A stretch of 64,000 nt of DNA, from assembly GCA_947625405.1 (NCBI GenBank), contig CANQOF010000003.1, forward strand, positions 62,001-126,000, in the 5' to 3' direction. A program made the position numbers and the translations under genes. Origin of the DNA: an uncultured Atopobiaceae bacterium. GTDB lineage: Bacteria; Actinomycetota; Coriobacteriia; Coriobacteriales; Atopobiaceae. The number at the start of each line of letters is the position of its first letter. The stretch's first letter is position 1. The notes below the pieces were generated by a model. It saw only the letters and a list, made by a program, of their open reading frames with translations. It was not told where the DNA came from and did no database searches. Shown here piece after piece: positions 43,775 to 53,418 of the stretch.

Positions 43775-45085
43775 ATGACCACCGCAGCCGAGAGCACGAA
43801 GAACGTCCTCGTCTTGGGTTCGGGCGGACGCGAGCACGCGATCCTCGCGAAGCTCGCCGTCTCGCCGAGCATCGGGCGGCTCTGGGCGGCCCCCGGAAAC
43901 GGCGGCACGTCGCGCATCGCCACCTCCGTGGCGCTTCCCATCGAGGATGGCGCGGCCGTGGCCGGCTTCGCCAAGGAGAACGACATCGACCTCGTGGTCG
44001 TGGGCCCCGAGGCTCCGCTCGTGGCCGGCGTGGCCGACGCGTGCCGCGCGAAGGGCATCCCCGTCTTCGGCCCCTCGGCCGCCGCGGCGCGCCTCGAGGG
44101 CTCGAAGACCTTCGCCAAGGAGGTCATGGAGGCGGCCGACGTGCCCACCGCGCGCTGGGAGAGCTTCACGAACGCCGAGGAGGCCATCGCCTTCGCGCGC
44201 GAGTTCGAAGACGGGTGCGTGGTGAAGGCCGACGGGCTCTGCGGCGGCAAGGGCGTGGTCGTGGCGTCGAGCGCGGAGGAGGCCGAGGAGGCCATCCGCT
44301 CCTGCTTCGACGGCGCGTTCGGCGAGGCGGGCAACGTGGTCGTGGTGGAGGAGCGGCTGCGCGGACCCGAGTGCTCGCTCCTCTCGCTCACGGATGGCAC
44401 CACCGTCGTCGCGCTCGCCACGTCGCAGGACCACAAGCGCGCGCTCGAGGGCGATCTCGGCCCGAACACGGGCGGCATGGGCGTGTACTCGCCCGTGCCG
44501 GTGGCCTCCGAGGCCGACGTGGTGGCGATGGTCGAGGTGAACGAGCGTGTGGTCGCCGAGATGGCGCGCGAGGGCACCCCCTACGTCGGCTGCCTCTACG
44601 GCGGCTTCATGCTCACCCAGGACGGCCCGAAGGTCCTCGAGTTCAACTGCCGCTTCGGCGACCCCGAGACTCAGGTGGTGCTGCCGAGGATGGATTGCGA
44701 CTTCGTGGAGGTGCTCTACGCGTGCGCGACGGGCACTCTCGACCCGCAGATGATCACCTGGGACAACGGCTGGGCGCTCTCCGTGGTGCTCACGAGCGCG
44801 GGCTACCCCGGCTCCTATGAGACCGGCAAGGCCATCACCGGCGTCGAGGACGCCGAGAAGGTGGAGGGCGTGACCGTCTTCCACGCCGGCACCACGCGCT
44901 CCGAGGCGGGCGAGCTCCTCACCTCCGGCGGCCGCGTGCTCAACGTGACGGCGCAGGCTCCGAGCTTCGAGGAGGCCCGTGAGCTCGCGTATCGCGCGGC
45001 CGACCTCATCCGCTTCGAGGGAAAGACCCTTCGCAAGGACATCGGCCATCGCGCCATGCGCTCGAAGGAGGCGTGGGACGAGTGA
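43775..45085 (+). CDS. purD: Phosphoribosylamine-glycine ligase
   Basis: 436 residues of the ATP-grasp family, the second step of purine synthesis. LVLGSGGREHAI is at the start. KADGLCGGKGVVV, QDHKRALEGDLGPNTGGMG and VLEFNCRFGDPE are the family blocks. The ATG at 43775 has AAAGGGG ahead of it; a longer open frame upstream has no similarity. The Nudix gene overlaps the stop by 4 bp. Confidence 0.96.
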   Translation: MTTAAESTKNVLVLGSGGREHAILAKLAVSPSIGRLWAAPGNGGTSRIATSVALPIEDGAAVAGFAKENDIDLVVVGPEAPLVAGVADACRAKGIPVFGPSAAAARLEGSKTFAKEVMEAADVPTARWESFTNAEEAIAFAREFEDGCVVKADGLCGGKGVVVASSAEEAEEAIRSCFDGAFGEAGNVVVVEERLRGPECSLLSLTDGTTVVALATSQDHKRALEGDLGPNTGGMGVYSPVPVASEADVVAMVEVNERVVAEMAREGTPYVGCLYGGFMLTQDGPKVLEFNCRFGDPETQVVLPRMDCDFVEVLYACATGTLDPQMITWDNGWALSVVLTSAGYPGSYETGKAITGVEDAEKVEGVTVFHAGTTRSEAGELLTSGGRVLNVTAQAPSFEEARELAYRAADLIRFEGKTLRKDIGHRAMRSKEAWDE

Positions 45086-45777
45086 CGCCCATCGACCCCA
45101 TTCCCGAAGAGCCGATCCTCGAACCCGAGGCGCATGGCTTCGTGCGCGGGGGAGACGCGGCGCTCGATCCCACGCTCGCGGAGACGATCGTGGGCGAGCA
45201 GCCACTCTTCTCGGGCCTCATCTTCAACGTGGCTCGCATCGACGCGACGCTTCCCTCGGGCGCTCCCGCCCAACGCGACATCGTGCGGCATCCCGGCGCC
45301 GTGGCGGTGCTCGCCGTCACGGAGCACGGCGAGATCTACCTCGTGCGCCAATACCGCGTGGCGCTTGATCGCGTGACGGTGGAGATCCCCGCGGGAAAGC
45401 TCGATCCCGGCGAGGACCCCCTTGCCGCGGCGCGGCGCGAGCTCGCTGAGGAAACGGGCCTCGAGGCGGCCTCGATGGCGCGCATCCTCACCATCGCCAC
45501 GAGCGTGGGCTTCTCCGACGAGCTCATCCACCTCTACCTCGCCACGGGCCTCACGCGCGGCGCCGCGCATCCCGACGAGGACGAGTTCCTGAACGTGGAC
45601 GTGGTGCCCGTGGCGGACTTCGTGGACGCGGTGCTCGACGGCCAGGTGGAGGACGCGAAGACCGTGGTGGGCGCGCTCGCCCTCGACGCCATCTCGCGCA
45701 GGCTCGCTCCGAGCGGCCTTGCGGACGCCGCCCTCGACGAGGTCATCGTCGAGGAGGCCCTCGAGGACGAGGCCTAG
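45082..45777 (+). CDS. Nudix hydrolase, ADP-ribose pyrophosphatase-like
   Basis: 231 residues. The full Nudix box GKLDPGEDP...RRELAEETGLE (Gx5Ex7REUxEExGU) is present. The preceding VRQYRVALDRVTVEIPAG and the downstream SDELIHLYLA place it with ADP-ribose pyrophosphatases (NudF-like). GTG 45082 is chosen: AAGGAGG ends 10 bp before it, and it overlaps the purD stop as GTGA. The alternative GTG 45073 is too close to the ribosome binding site. Confidence 0.88.
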   Translation: MTPIDPIPEEPILEPEAHGFVRGGDAALDPTLAETIVGEQPLFSGLIFNVARIDATLPSGAPAQRDIVRHPGAVAVLAVTEHGEIYLVRQYRVALDRVTVEIPAGKLDPGEDPLAAARRELAEETGLEAASMARILTIATSVGFSDELIHLYLATGLTRGAAHPDEDEFLNVDVVPVADFVDAVLDGQVEDAKTVVGALALDAISRRLAPSGLADAALDEVIVEEALEDEA

Positions 45778-45781
45778 ACCC

Positions 45782-47602
45782 TTGGCACCCTCCGAGAAGG
45801 CGAAGGGGCCTTGGGCCATCTTCTTCGGCTATTTCCGCGCGCAGCTGCCGCTCTTCTGGGCGGACAGCCTTTGCGCCGTCGTGCAAGCGGGCTGCGACCT
45901 CGCCTTCCCGCTCATCCTCCGCACGCTCGCCGACGGCCTCTTCAAGGAGGGCTCCGAGGAGATCCTCGGCGCTCTGTGGATGGTCTGCCTCGGGCTCGTG
46001 GCCCTCTACCTCGTGCGCTACGTGTGCAAGTGGTTCGTGTCGAAGTGGGGCCACATCATGGGCGCGCGCATCGAGAGCGCCATGCGCGAGGACCTCTTCG
46101 ACCAATACGAGCGCCTCTCATTCTCGTATTTCGACGAGCACGACACGGGTGACCTCGCGAGCCGACTCGTGAACGACCTCTTCGACATCTCCGAGGCCGC
46201 GCACCACGGCCCCGAGTTCGTGATCGTCTGCGGGCTCGAGATCATCGGCTCCTACGCCATCATGTTCTCCATCAACTGGCAGCTCGCGGGCGCGATGGCG
46301 CTCGTCACGGCGGTGCTCGTGGCCTATAACTTCCACGCGAACCGCAAGATGCGCGAGGTCTTCAACGACAACCGGCGAAAGATCGCCGGGGTGAACGTGC
46401 AGCTCTCCGATTCGCTTGCGGGCGCGCGCGTGGTCAAGAGCTTCGCGAACGAGGACGTGGAGCGAAGGAAGTTCCGTCGCTCGAACGACGCGTTCCTTGA
46501 TTCCAAGGCGCGCATGTACGGCGCCATGGGCTCCTACCAGGCCATGGCGGCGCTGCTCTCGGGGATCCTCTACACGATCATCATCGTCTTCGGCGGCTAC
46601 CTCATCGCGCGCGGGCAGATGAACGCGACCGACCTCGCCACCTACGCCCTCTACGTGAGCCTCTTCGTGTCGCCGGTGGAGACGCTCATCAACTTCACGG
46701 AGACCTTCCAAAAGGCGCGCGCGGGCTTCGCGCGCTTCCTTGAGATCCTCGGCACGAAGCCGGAGATCGAGGACGCGCCCGACGCGAAGCCGATCGACGT
46801 GCGCGAGGGCGCCATCCGCTACCACGACGTGCACTTTTCCTACCACGAGGGAGAGCCGGTGCTGAACGGCCTTTCGCTCGAGCTCGCGCCCGGCAAGACG
46901 TACGCGCTCGTGGGGCCCTCGGGCGCGGGCAAGTCCACGACGTGCGCGCTGCTCCCGCGCTTCTACGACGTGGATTCGGGCTCGATCGAGATCGACGGCC
47001 AAGACGTGCGAAGCGTCACGCAGGAAAGCCTCAGGCAGGCGATCGGCATCGTGCAGCAAGACGTCTACCTCTTCAACGGCACCATCGCGGAAAACATCGC
47101 CTACGGGCGCGCGGACGCGAGTTTCGAGGACGTGGTGGCCGCGGCGAAGCGCGCGCAGATCCACGGCTACATCGCCTCGCTTCCCGAGGGCTACGACACG
47201 CGGGTGGGCGAGCGGGGCTCGCACCTCTCGGGCGGCCAGCGCCAGCGCATCGCCATCGCGCGCGTCTTCCTCAAGGATCCGAAGATCCTCGTGCTCGACG
47301 AGGCCACGAGCGCGCTCGACAACGAGAGCGAACGGGCGGTGCAGCGCTCGCTCTTCGAGCTCGCCGCGGGGCGCACGACGCTCATCATCGCCCATCGACT
47401 TTCCACGATCCGCTTCGCGGACACCATCTGCGCGCTCGAAGATGGCAGGGTGGTGGAGATGGGCACGCACGACGAGCTCCTCGCCGCGGGCGGGCTCTAC
47501 GCGCGCTACCAGGCCATGTACGTCGAAGGTATGGTGGGCGAGCGGGATGCGGATGCCGAGGTGCGCGAGCGTGGGGGAGGGGTGAGCCATGGCGAGGCGT
47601 AA
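45782..47602 (+). CDS. ABC exporter, fused membrane and ATPase domains
   Basis: A 606-residue half-transporter, which works as a dimer. The N-terminal part has six predicted membrane helices (about 15-310). The ATPase has Walker A GPSGAGKST near residue 378, LSGGQ near 482, Walker B ILVLDEATS and the switch His in IIAHRLST. This is the multidrug/lipid exporter (MsbA/LmrA) type; the substrate is unknown. TTG 45782 is the likely start, as the frame upstream lies inside the Nudix gene; a GAGGACGAGG sequence lies upstream. The start is less sure than the rest. It overlaps the next gene by 14 bp. Confidence 0.88.
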   Translation: MAPSEKAKGPWAIFFGYFRAQLPLFWADSLCAVVQAGCDLAFPLILRTLADGLFKEGSEEILGALWMVCLGLVALYLVRYVCKWFVSKWGHIMGARIESAMREDLFDQYERLSFSYFDEHDTGDLASRLVNDLFDISEAAHHGPEFVIVCGLEIIGSYAIMFSINWQLAGAMALVTAVLVAYNFHANRKMREVFNDNRRKIAGVNVQLSDSLAGARVVKSFANEDVERRKFRRSNDAFLDSKARMYGAMGSYQAMAALLSGILYTIIIVFGGYLIARGQMNATDLATYALYVSLFVSPVETLINFTETFQKARAGFARFLEILGTKPEIEDAPDAKPIDVREGAIRYHDVHFSYHEGEPVLNGLSLELAPGKTYALVGPSGAGKSTTCALLPRFYDVDSGSIEIDGQDVRSVTQESLRQAIGIVQQDVYLFNGTIAENIAYGRADASFEDVVAAAKRAQIHGYIASLPEGYDTRVGERGSHLSGGQRQRIAIARVFLKDPKILVLDEATSALDNESERAVQRSLFELAAGRTTLIIAHRLSTIRFADTICALEDGRVVEMGTHDELLAAGGLYARYQAMYVEGMVGERDADAEVRERGGGVSHGEA

Positions 47603-48401
47603 GCCGCTCTCCGCCGAGGAGGCCGAGAAGCTCTTCGCAACCGTCGACGAGACGGGCCACGCAAACGCCGCCGAAGCCGAACGCGAGCGCGAGAGCCGGA
47701 GGAAGTTCGGCGTCGGGCGCACCGTGGACCCGCTCTCCGGGCTCGACCCCTCCGGCTCGAACGTCGGCATCGTGATGGCCCGTGCCTCCGTGCTCCTCGT
47801 GGCCGCGTTCGTGGCGGTGGTCGTGCTCACGCAAATCTCGAGCGGCTGCGTGCGCCGCGACGCCACCGCCGCCCTCGCGCGCGAGGCGAACCTCCACACC
47901 GTGACGGTCGCCCTTAAGGACGGCGTGGAGTGGGGGACGGGCTTCACGCAGTTCCCGCAGGACTTCACCGTGCAGGAAGCCGACCAATCCACCGGCACCA
48001 TCGAGGTGTCCGTGATCGACACCCGCTACGCCACCGAGGTGGAGGCCCTCGCCGCGGGGCAAATCCAGGCGGCCGCGCTCTCCGTGAACGCGCTCATGAA
48101 TCCGAGCATCAACACCGTCATCTACAAGGTGAACGTGCACGTGGACGATGAGGGGAACCTCCTCCACGCCACCCTCTTCGACTTCCTCGAGCCGGCGGGC
48201 CAGGTGAAGCCCTTTGCCACGTTCACGTGGTCGAAGCAGGTGACGGAGGCGGGCGACATCAGCCTCTCATGCTCCATCACCGGCATTGACGCCGAGACGA
48301 CCGCGCGCCTGAAGGACCTCATCACCGGCGCCGACACCCCGCTCCTCGGGACCTTCGGCGGTCTTGGGGCGGACATCGTCGGAGATGAGGCAACGCGCTA
48401 A
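47589..48401 (+). CDS. Hypothetical single-pass membrane protein
   Basis: A 270-residue protein. A charged cytoplasmic N-terminus (1-58) is followed by one membrane helix (about 60-84, ARASVLLVAAFVAVVVLTQI) and an extracytoplasmic domain of about 185 residues, mostly beta strand. I do not recognise the outer domain. A Cys (SGC) follows the helix, but the long basic N-terminus does not look like a lipoprotein signal. The start overlaps the ABC exporter gene by 14 bp and GGGGGAGGGG precedes it, so the two are co-translated and the protein may help the exporter. Confidence 0.7.
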   Translation: MARRKPLSAEEAEKLFATVDETGHANAAEAERERESRRKFGVGRTVDPLSGLDPSGSNVGIVMARASVLLVAAFVAVVVLTQISSGCVRRDATAALAREANLHTVTVALKDGVEWGTGFTQFPQDFTVQEADQSTGTIEVSVIDTRYATEVEALAAGQIQAAALSVNALMNPSINTVIYKVNVHVDDEGNLLHATLFDFLEPAGQVKPFATFTWSKQVTEAGDISLSCSITGIDAETTARLKDLITGADTPLLGTFGGLGADIVGDEATR

Positions 48402-48464
48402 GGCGCCCCTGCCCCCGTATGGGTTTTACGGGGAAGGGGCGGGTTTGCTTGTTGCGGAAAGGCT

Positions 48465-49358
48465 CTATGCCTCGGCTTTCGCGCTTGCGGGGACGAGCGT
48501 TGCCACCTCGCCGAGCAGGGGCTCGAACGAGACGCCTCGAACCTCGTAATCCGGCTGCGTGGGCGTGAAGGCCATCGCGTCGCGCACGAACTCCGAGGCG
48601 AATCGCACCGCCTCGAGGAGGGTCTTTCCGCAGAGCACCGCCGCGAGGAGCGTCGAGCAGTAGAGATCTCCCGTGCCGTGGAGCATGTAGGGCAAGAGCT
48701 CGCCCGCCACCTCGGCGCGCTCGAGGTCGGCCCCCGCCACGTAGTTCCTCACGAGGCCGTCCTCGCGGGCGATGCCCTTGAGCACGACGACCTTCGCGCC
48801 CGCGGCTACGAGGGCCTCGAGCTGGGCGTTCACGTAGTCGTCGTCCACGTTTTGCCCGGCGTAGGGGATGCCCGTGATGATCGAGGCCTCCGTGAGGTTC
48901 GGCGTGAGGAGGTCGGCCCCCGCCACGAGGCCGCGCATGGCGTCGCAGAGCTCGGGGGTGTAGGTGGGGTAGGTTTGGCCCGCGTCGCCCATCACGGGGT
49001 CGACGACGCGAAGCGCCCTCGGGTGCTCCTCGTAGAGGCGCTTTATGGAGGCTACCTGCTCGGCCGCGCCGAGGAAGCCCGAGTAGACGGCGTTGAGCTC
49101 GATGCCCTCCTCCACCCATGCGTCGAGGTATCTCTCGAGCATGGGGGTGGTGTCGTACATATAGAACTTCGGGAACTTCGTGTGCGCCGAGAAGAGCGAG
49201 GTCGGCACGGGGCAGGCGTCGCAGCCGGCGGCGGAGAGGACGGGGATGGCGACGCCGAGCGAGCACTTTCCGTAGCCGCAGAGGTCGTGCACGCAGGCCA
49301 CGCGCGGGATCACGGCGCCATTTCGCTCGAAGAGCCGAAGCGTGTTGGGATTTTGCAT
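48465..49358 (-). CDS. pdxY: Pyridoxal/pyridoxamine kinase (PdxY-like)
   Basis: A 297-residue ribokinase-like kinase that phosphorylates vitamin B6 vitamers. The beginning (PRVACVHDLCGYGKCSLGVAIPVLSAAG) and DPVMGDAG, the TPNLTEA block, and LPYMLHGTGDLYCSTLLA with the catalytic Asp in GTGD are all present. Position in the family (PdxY rather than hydroxymethylpyrimidine kinase) is by overall look. It is divergent from purE, with about 137 bp between them holding both promoters; TATACT at 49411-49416 is a likely -10 for purE. Confidence 0.85.
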   Translation of the reverse strand: MQNPNTLRLFERNGAVIPRVACVHDLCGYGKCSLGVAIPVLSAAGCDACPVPTSLFSAHTKFPKFYMYDTTPMLERYLDAWVEEGIELNAVYSGFLGAAEQVASIKRLYEEHPRALRVVDPVMGDAGQTYPTYTPELCDAMRGLVAGADLLTPNLTEASIITGIPYAGQNVDDDYVNAQLEALVAAGAKVVVLKGIAREDGLVRNYVAGADLERAEVAGELLPYMLHGTGDLYCSTLLAAVLCGKTLLEAVRFASEFVRDAMAFTPTQPDYEVRGVSFEPLLGEVATLVPASAKAEA

Positions 49359-49495
49359 GGACGCTTCCTTCCATTGTGGTGGCTCGATAATTGTCGCCGA
49401 ATCCTACCCCTATACTGATTCCAAGCGGGCATCGCGGCGCCTCACCGAGGTATGGCATGGCCGCTACGCTGGGATTATGGCTGAGAGGAGGCCGC

Positions 49496-49954
49496 ATGGC
49501 CGAGCCCTTGGTGGGCATCATCCTCGGCTCCACGTCGGACGAGGCGGCGATGGAGCCTTGCAAGGCCGAGCTCGAGAAGCTTGGCATCGGCTACGACTTC
49601 ATCGTGGCGAGCGCCCACCGCGCGCCCGAGAAGGTGGCCGAGTGGGCGGGCTCCGCGGAGGCGCGCGGGCTTGAGGTGATCATCGCCGCCGCGGGCAAGG
49701 CGGCCGCGCTCCCCGGCGTCGTGGCGTCGCACACGGCGCTTCCCGTGATCGGCGTCCCCATGAAGACGAGCGATCTCGGCGGCCTCGATTCGCTTCTCTC
49801 CATCGTGCAGATGCCGCCCGGAGTGCCGGTGGCGTGCGTGGCGATCAACGGCGCGCGCAACGCCGCGCTCCTCGCCGCGCAGATCATCGCCGCCGCGCAT
49901 CCCGAGGTGAAGGCCGCGTTTCACGCGCTCAAAGAGGAGATGGCCCGCGCCTGA
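49496..49954 (+). CDS. purE: N5-carboxyaminoimidazole ribonucleotide mutase
   Basis: A 152-residue class I PurE. The active-site blocks [21 protein letters not shown] (with His) and [15 protein letters not shown] are present; the family usually has GGAAHLPG, so [10 protein letters not shown] is slightly divergent. ATG 49496 has GAGAGGAGG before it. The sortase gene overlaps the stop (TGATG). purK is not in the window. Confidence 0.93.
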   Translation: MAEPLVGIILGSTSDEAAMEPCKAELEKLGIGYDFIVASAHRAPEKVAEWAGSAEARGLEVIIAAAGKAAALPGVVASHTALPVIGVPMKTSDLGGLDSLLSIVQMPPGVPVACVAINGARNAALLAAQIIAAAHPEVKAAFHALKEEMARA

Positions 49955-50784
49955 TGGCTCGCCCACGGCACATGGCGCCGCCAAGTGCGGAGCCCGGTGG
50001 AGAGCACGGCGGCTCGAGGCGCCGCCTGCCGCGCTGGCTTCCCGTGGCGCTCCTCTGCGCCGCGGCCGTGCTCATCGGCTCCGCCGCGTGGCTCCTCTCG
50101 GACGCGTTCGCGAAGTACTCCGCGCAGGATGCGGTGAATGCCGAGCTCCAGGCCCATGTGACGCTCTCTGATGATCCGAGTGAGGCGCCCCTGGTGGATT
50201 GGGCGGCGCTCGAGGCCGTCGATCCGCGCGTCTGCGCGTGGCTCGAGGTGCCGGGCACGAGCATCAACTACCCCGTCTACCAAGGCGAGGACAACGAGTA
50301 CTACCTGAACACCACCGCCGAGGGCGAATGGGGCATCGGCGGGCAGGTGTTCCTCGATTGCGATAACGCGAACCCCGGGCTCGTGGACGAGCAGACGATC
50401 GTCTACGGCCACCACCTGCAAAACGGCTCGATGTTCGCTCCCGTTGCCGAGCTGGCCGACCAGGAGAAGTTCGATGAGATCGGGCTCATCTGGTACGTCA
50501 CGCGCGAGAGCGCGACCCAGCTCGCGCCGCTGCTCTGCTATCGCACGGTGGGAACGGACGAGAGCGCGCGCACGCTCACGTGGCCGAGCGAGGCGGACTT
50601 CCATCGCGCGCTCCTGGGCCTCGTGGATAAGGCGCAGGCGAAGGCGGAGGGCGCGAGCTCTATGGCCGCGCAGGCGAGCCGCGTGCTCACGCTCTCCACA
50701 TGCAGCTACGAAGAGGACAATGGGCGTACGCTTTTGGTGAGCCTGCCCGCGGGCGAGGCCGCCAAGGCGCGCGCCGAGCTATAG
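49954..50784 (+). CDS. Class B sortase
   Basis: A 276-residue transpeptidase anchored by one N-terminal membrane helix (about 32-52). The catalytic residues are visible: His153 in VYGHHLQNGSMF, Cys250 in LTLSTCSYE and Arg258 in NGRTLLVS. The motif YGHxxxxGxMF points to class B. It overlaps purE by 1 bp and lies 13 bp before purF, an unusual place for a sortase. No protein in this window has a recognisable sorting signal, so its substrates are elsewhere. Confidence 0.9.
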   Translation: MARPRHMAPPSAEPGGEHGGSRRRLPRWLPVALLCAAAVLIGSAAWLLSDAFAKYSAQDAVNAELQAHVTLSDDPSEAPLVDWAALEAVDPRVCAWLEVPGTSINYPVYQGEDNEYYLNTTAEGEWGIGGQVFLDCDNANPGLVDEQTIVYGHHLQNGSMFAPVAELADQEKFDEIGLIWYVTRESATQLAPLLCYRTVGTDESARTLTWPSEADFHRALLGLVDKAQAKAEGASSMAAQASRVLTLSTCSYEEDNGRTLLVSLPAGEAAKARAEL

Positions 50785-50797
50785 AGGAGGGGTATTG

Positions 50798-52348
50798 GTG
50801 AGCGAGAGCACCCAAGCGCCGCGCGAACTCGCGTCCGCGGTGGCCGCTACCCCCGACGAGCTGCACGACGAGTGCGGCGTCTTCGGCGTGTGGGCGCCCG
50901 GGGCGGACGTCTCGCGCCTCACGTACTTCGGGCTTCGCGCCCTCCAGCATCGCGGCCAGGAAAGCGCGGGCATCGCGGTGGGCGATGGCTCCACCGTGCT
51001 CATCCGCAAGGACCTCGGCCTCGTGGAGCAGGTGTTTTCCGAGGCGGATCTCGCCGCGCTCCAGGGAAAGGTGGCGCTCGGGCACGTGCGCTACGGCACG
51101 AGCGGAGGCAAGGACTGGGAGGGCGCGCAGCCGCACCTCTCCGCCATCGACGACGTGATCATCGCGCTCGCGCATAACGGCACCCTCGTGAACACCGAGA
51201 GCATCCGCGACGAGCTCATCGAGCGCCACATCGACTTCCGCTCCACCACCGACACCGAGGTGGCCGCGAAGCTCATCGGCTACTACACGCAGAAGACGCA
51301 TCGCCTGCGCGACGGCATCGCGAAGACGATGGCGCTCATCGAGGGCGCCTACGCGATGGCGCTCATCCGCGAGAACGCACTCTACGCCTTCCGCGACCCC
51401 AACGGCATCCGCCCCCTCGTGCTTGGCGAGCTCGCCGACGCGCGCGGTTGGGTGGTGGCGAGCGAGACGTGCGCGCTCGAGATGGTGGGCGCGCGCTACG
51501 TGCGCGACGTGAATCCCGGCGAGGTCCTGCGCATCTCCGATAGCGGCCTCAAGACGATGCAGGCGCTGCCGCCCGCAATGCCCGCGAACTGCATCTTCGA
51601 GCAGGTGTACTTCGCGCGGCCCGATTCGGTGGTGAATGGGCGCTCGGTCTTCGCCACGCGCTTCGCGATGGGCGAACGGCTCGCGCAGGAGGCTCCCGCC
51701 TCGGCGGACATCGTCGTCGGCGTGCCCGATTCCGGCCTTCCCGGCGCGGAGGGATTCGCGAACGCCTCGGGGCTTCCCGTGAAAACGGGCCTCATCAAGA
51801 ACCGCTATGTGGCGCGCACCTTCATCCAGCCCGACCAAAGCCTCCGCGAGCTTGGCGTGAAGCTCAAGCTGAGCGCGCTCTCCGACGTGCTCGCCGGCCA
51901 GCGCGTGGTGCTCGTGGACGATTCCATCGTCCGCGGCACGACGATGGGGCAGATCGTGAAGCTCTGCCGCGAGGCGGGCGCGGTCGAGGTGCACGTGCGC
52001 ATCAACTCCCCCGAGGTCACGTGGCCGTGCTTCTACGGCATCGACACCGCCACGCAGGACCAGCTCATCTCGGCGAACATGTCCGTCGAGGGCATCCGCG
52101 AGGTCATCGGCGCCGATTCCCTCGCCTTCCTCTCGGTGGGCGGGCTCGTCTCCGCCTGCCCGAGGAGCGCCGGGCATTGCGCGGCGTGCTTCACGGGCGA
52201 GTATCCCGTGGCCATTCCGCCGGCGTTTTCCGAGGGGAGCTTCCTCGAGGGCTTCGAACCGAAGGCCCTCTCGAGACGTCCGGCGAGCTTGCAGATGAGC
52301 CTCGAGGACATCGTTCGCATCGTGGCTGAGAAAGAAGGGGTCGTATGA
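50798..52348 (+). CDS. purF: Amidophosphoribosyltransferase
   Basis: 516 residues, the first step of purine synthesis. After a 25-residue propeptide, the nucleophile is Cys26 in DECGVFG, exposed by self-cleavage. GLRALQHRGQESAGIA follows. The phosphoribosyltransferase loop VVLVDDSIVRGTT is intact, and Cys residues in NCIFEQVYF, WPCFYGID and HCAACF fit the Fe-S-cluster type of Bacillus. GTG 50798 follows GAGGAGGGG; the TTG one codon earlier is less likely. purM overlaps the stop by 4 bp. Confidence 0.96.
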   Translation: MSESTQAPRELASAVAATPDELHDECGVFGVWAPGADVSRLTYFGLRALQHRGQESAGIAVGDGSTVLIRKDLGLVEQVFSEADLAALQGKVALGHVRYGTSGGKDWEGAQPHLSAIDDVIIALAHNGTLVNTESIRDELIERHIDFRSTTDTEVAAKLIGYYTQKTHRLRDGIAKTMALIEGAYAMALIRENALYAFRDPNGIRPLVLGELADARGWVVASETCALEMVGARYVRDVNPGEVLRISDSGLKTMQALPPAMPANCIFEQVYFARPDSVVNGRSVFATRFAMGERLAQEAPASADIVVGVPDSGLPGAEGFANASGLPVKTGLIKNRYVARTFIQPDQSLRELGVKLKLSALSDVLAGQRVVLVDDSIVRGTTMGQIVKLCREAGAVEVHVRINSPEVTWPCFYGIDTATQDQLISANMSVEGIREVIGADSLAFLSVGGLVSACPRSAGHCAACFTGEYPVAIPPAFSEGSFLEGFEPKALSRRPASLQMSLEDIVRIVAEKEGVV

Positions 52349-53418
52349 CCTTCGACGACACTCCTCAAGAGATCACCTACGCCGACGCCGGCGTCGACAC
52401 CGCCGAGGGCGCTCGCGCCGTGGACGCCATCAAAGACGCCGTGGCCAAGACGTCGCGCCCCGGCGTGCTCGAGGGGCTTGGCGGCTTCGGCTGCCTTTTC
52501 GACGGCTCCGTGCTCTTCGGCATGGCGCACCCCATCCTCGTGTCGTCCACCGACGGGGTGGGCACGAAGCTCGCCCTTGCGCAGCGCCTCGGGCGCCCCG
52601 AGGGGGTGGGCCAGGACCTCGTGGCCATGTGCGCGGACGACGTGGTGGTGTGCGGCGCGGAGCCGCTCTTCTTCCTCGACTACGTGGCCATCGGCAAGCT
52701 CGAGGCGCCGGTCATGGCGAAAATCGTGGGCGGCATCGCGAAGGGGTGCGAGCTCGCGGGGTGCGCGCTCATCGGCGGGGAGATGGCCGAGCATCCGGGC
52801 GTGATGGCTCCCACCGACTACGACCTCGCGGGGTTCTGCGTGGGCGCGGTGGACGAGGAGCGGCTCCTCGGGCCCGCGCGCGTGCGGGAGGGCGACGTGA
52901 TCCTCGGCCTTCCCTCCTCGGGCATCCACTCGAACGGCTACTCCCTCGTGCGCGCCGCGCTCACCGATCGCATGAGCGACGAGGAGCTCCTCGAGCCGCG
53001 CGCCGAGCTCAACGGAGAATCGCTCGCGGACGCGCTCCTCACCCCCACGACGATTTACGCGAAGCCGCTCATCCGCATGCTCAAGGAGGGCGTGCCCATC
53101 CACGCCCTCGCGCACATCACGGGCGGCGGCATTACGGAAAACCTCAATCGCCTGCTCCCGGACGATCTCGACGCCGAGGTGGACTGGGGCGGCGGGACCC
53201 CCGGCTGGAGCATGCCGCCGGTGATCGGCTATGTCTGCGAGGCCGCGCAGCTCTCCGCGGTGGAGGCGTGGAAGACCTTCAACATGGGGGTGGGAATGGC
53301 GCTTGCCTGCGCCTCGAAGGACGAGACTGAGGTTGTGGCCGCGCTTCGCACCCAGGGCATCTCCCCCTTCTCGATCGGGCGCGTGGTGAGGGGTTCTGGA
53401 AAGGTGGTCTACGCATGA
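52345..53418 (+). CDS. purM: Phosphoribosylformylglycinamidine cyclo-ligase
   Basis: 357 residues; makes AIR from FGAM with ATP. The motifs STDGVGTKL, CADDVVVCGAEPLFFLDY, GGEMAEHPG, LPSSGIHSNGYSLVR and HITGGGITENLNRLLP are in normal order. The ATG overlaps the purF stop (ATGA), and purN overlaps its own stop, so purF-purM-purN are translationally coupled. Confidence 0.96.
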   Translation: MTFDDTPQEITYADAGVDTAEGARAVDAIKDAVAKTSRPGVLEGLGGFGCLFDGSVLFGMAHPILVSSTDGVGTKLALAQRLGRPEGVGQDLVAMCADDVVVCGAEPLFFLDYVAIGKLEAPVMAKIVGGIAKGCELAGCALIGGEMAEHPGVMAPTDYDLAGFCVGAVDEERLLGPARVREGDVILGLPSSGIHSNGYSLVRAALTDRMSDEELLEPRAELNGESLADALLTPTTIYAKPLIRMLKEGVPIHALAHITGGGITENLNRLLPDDLDAEVDWGGGTPGWSMPPVIGYVCEAAQLSAVEAWKTFNMGVGMALACASKDETEVVAALRTQGISPFSIGRVVRGSGKVVYA

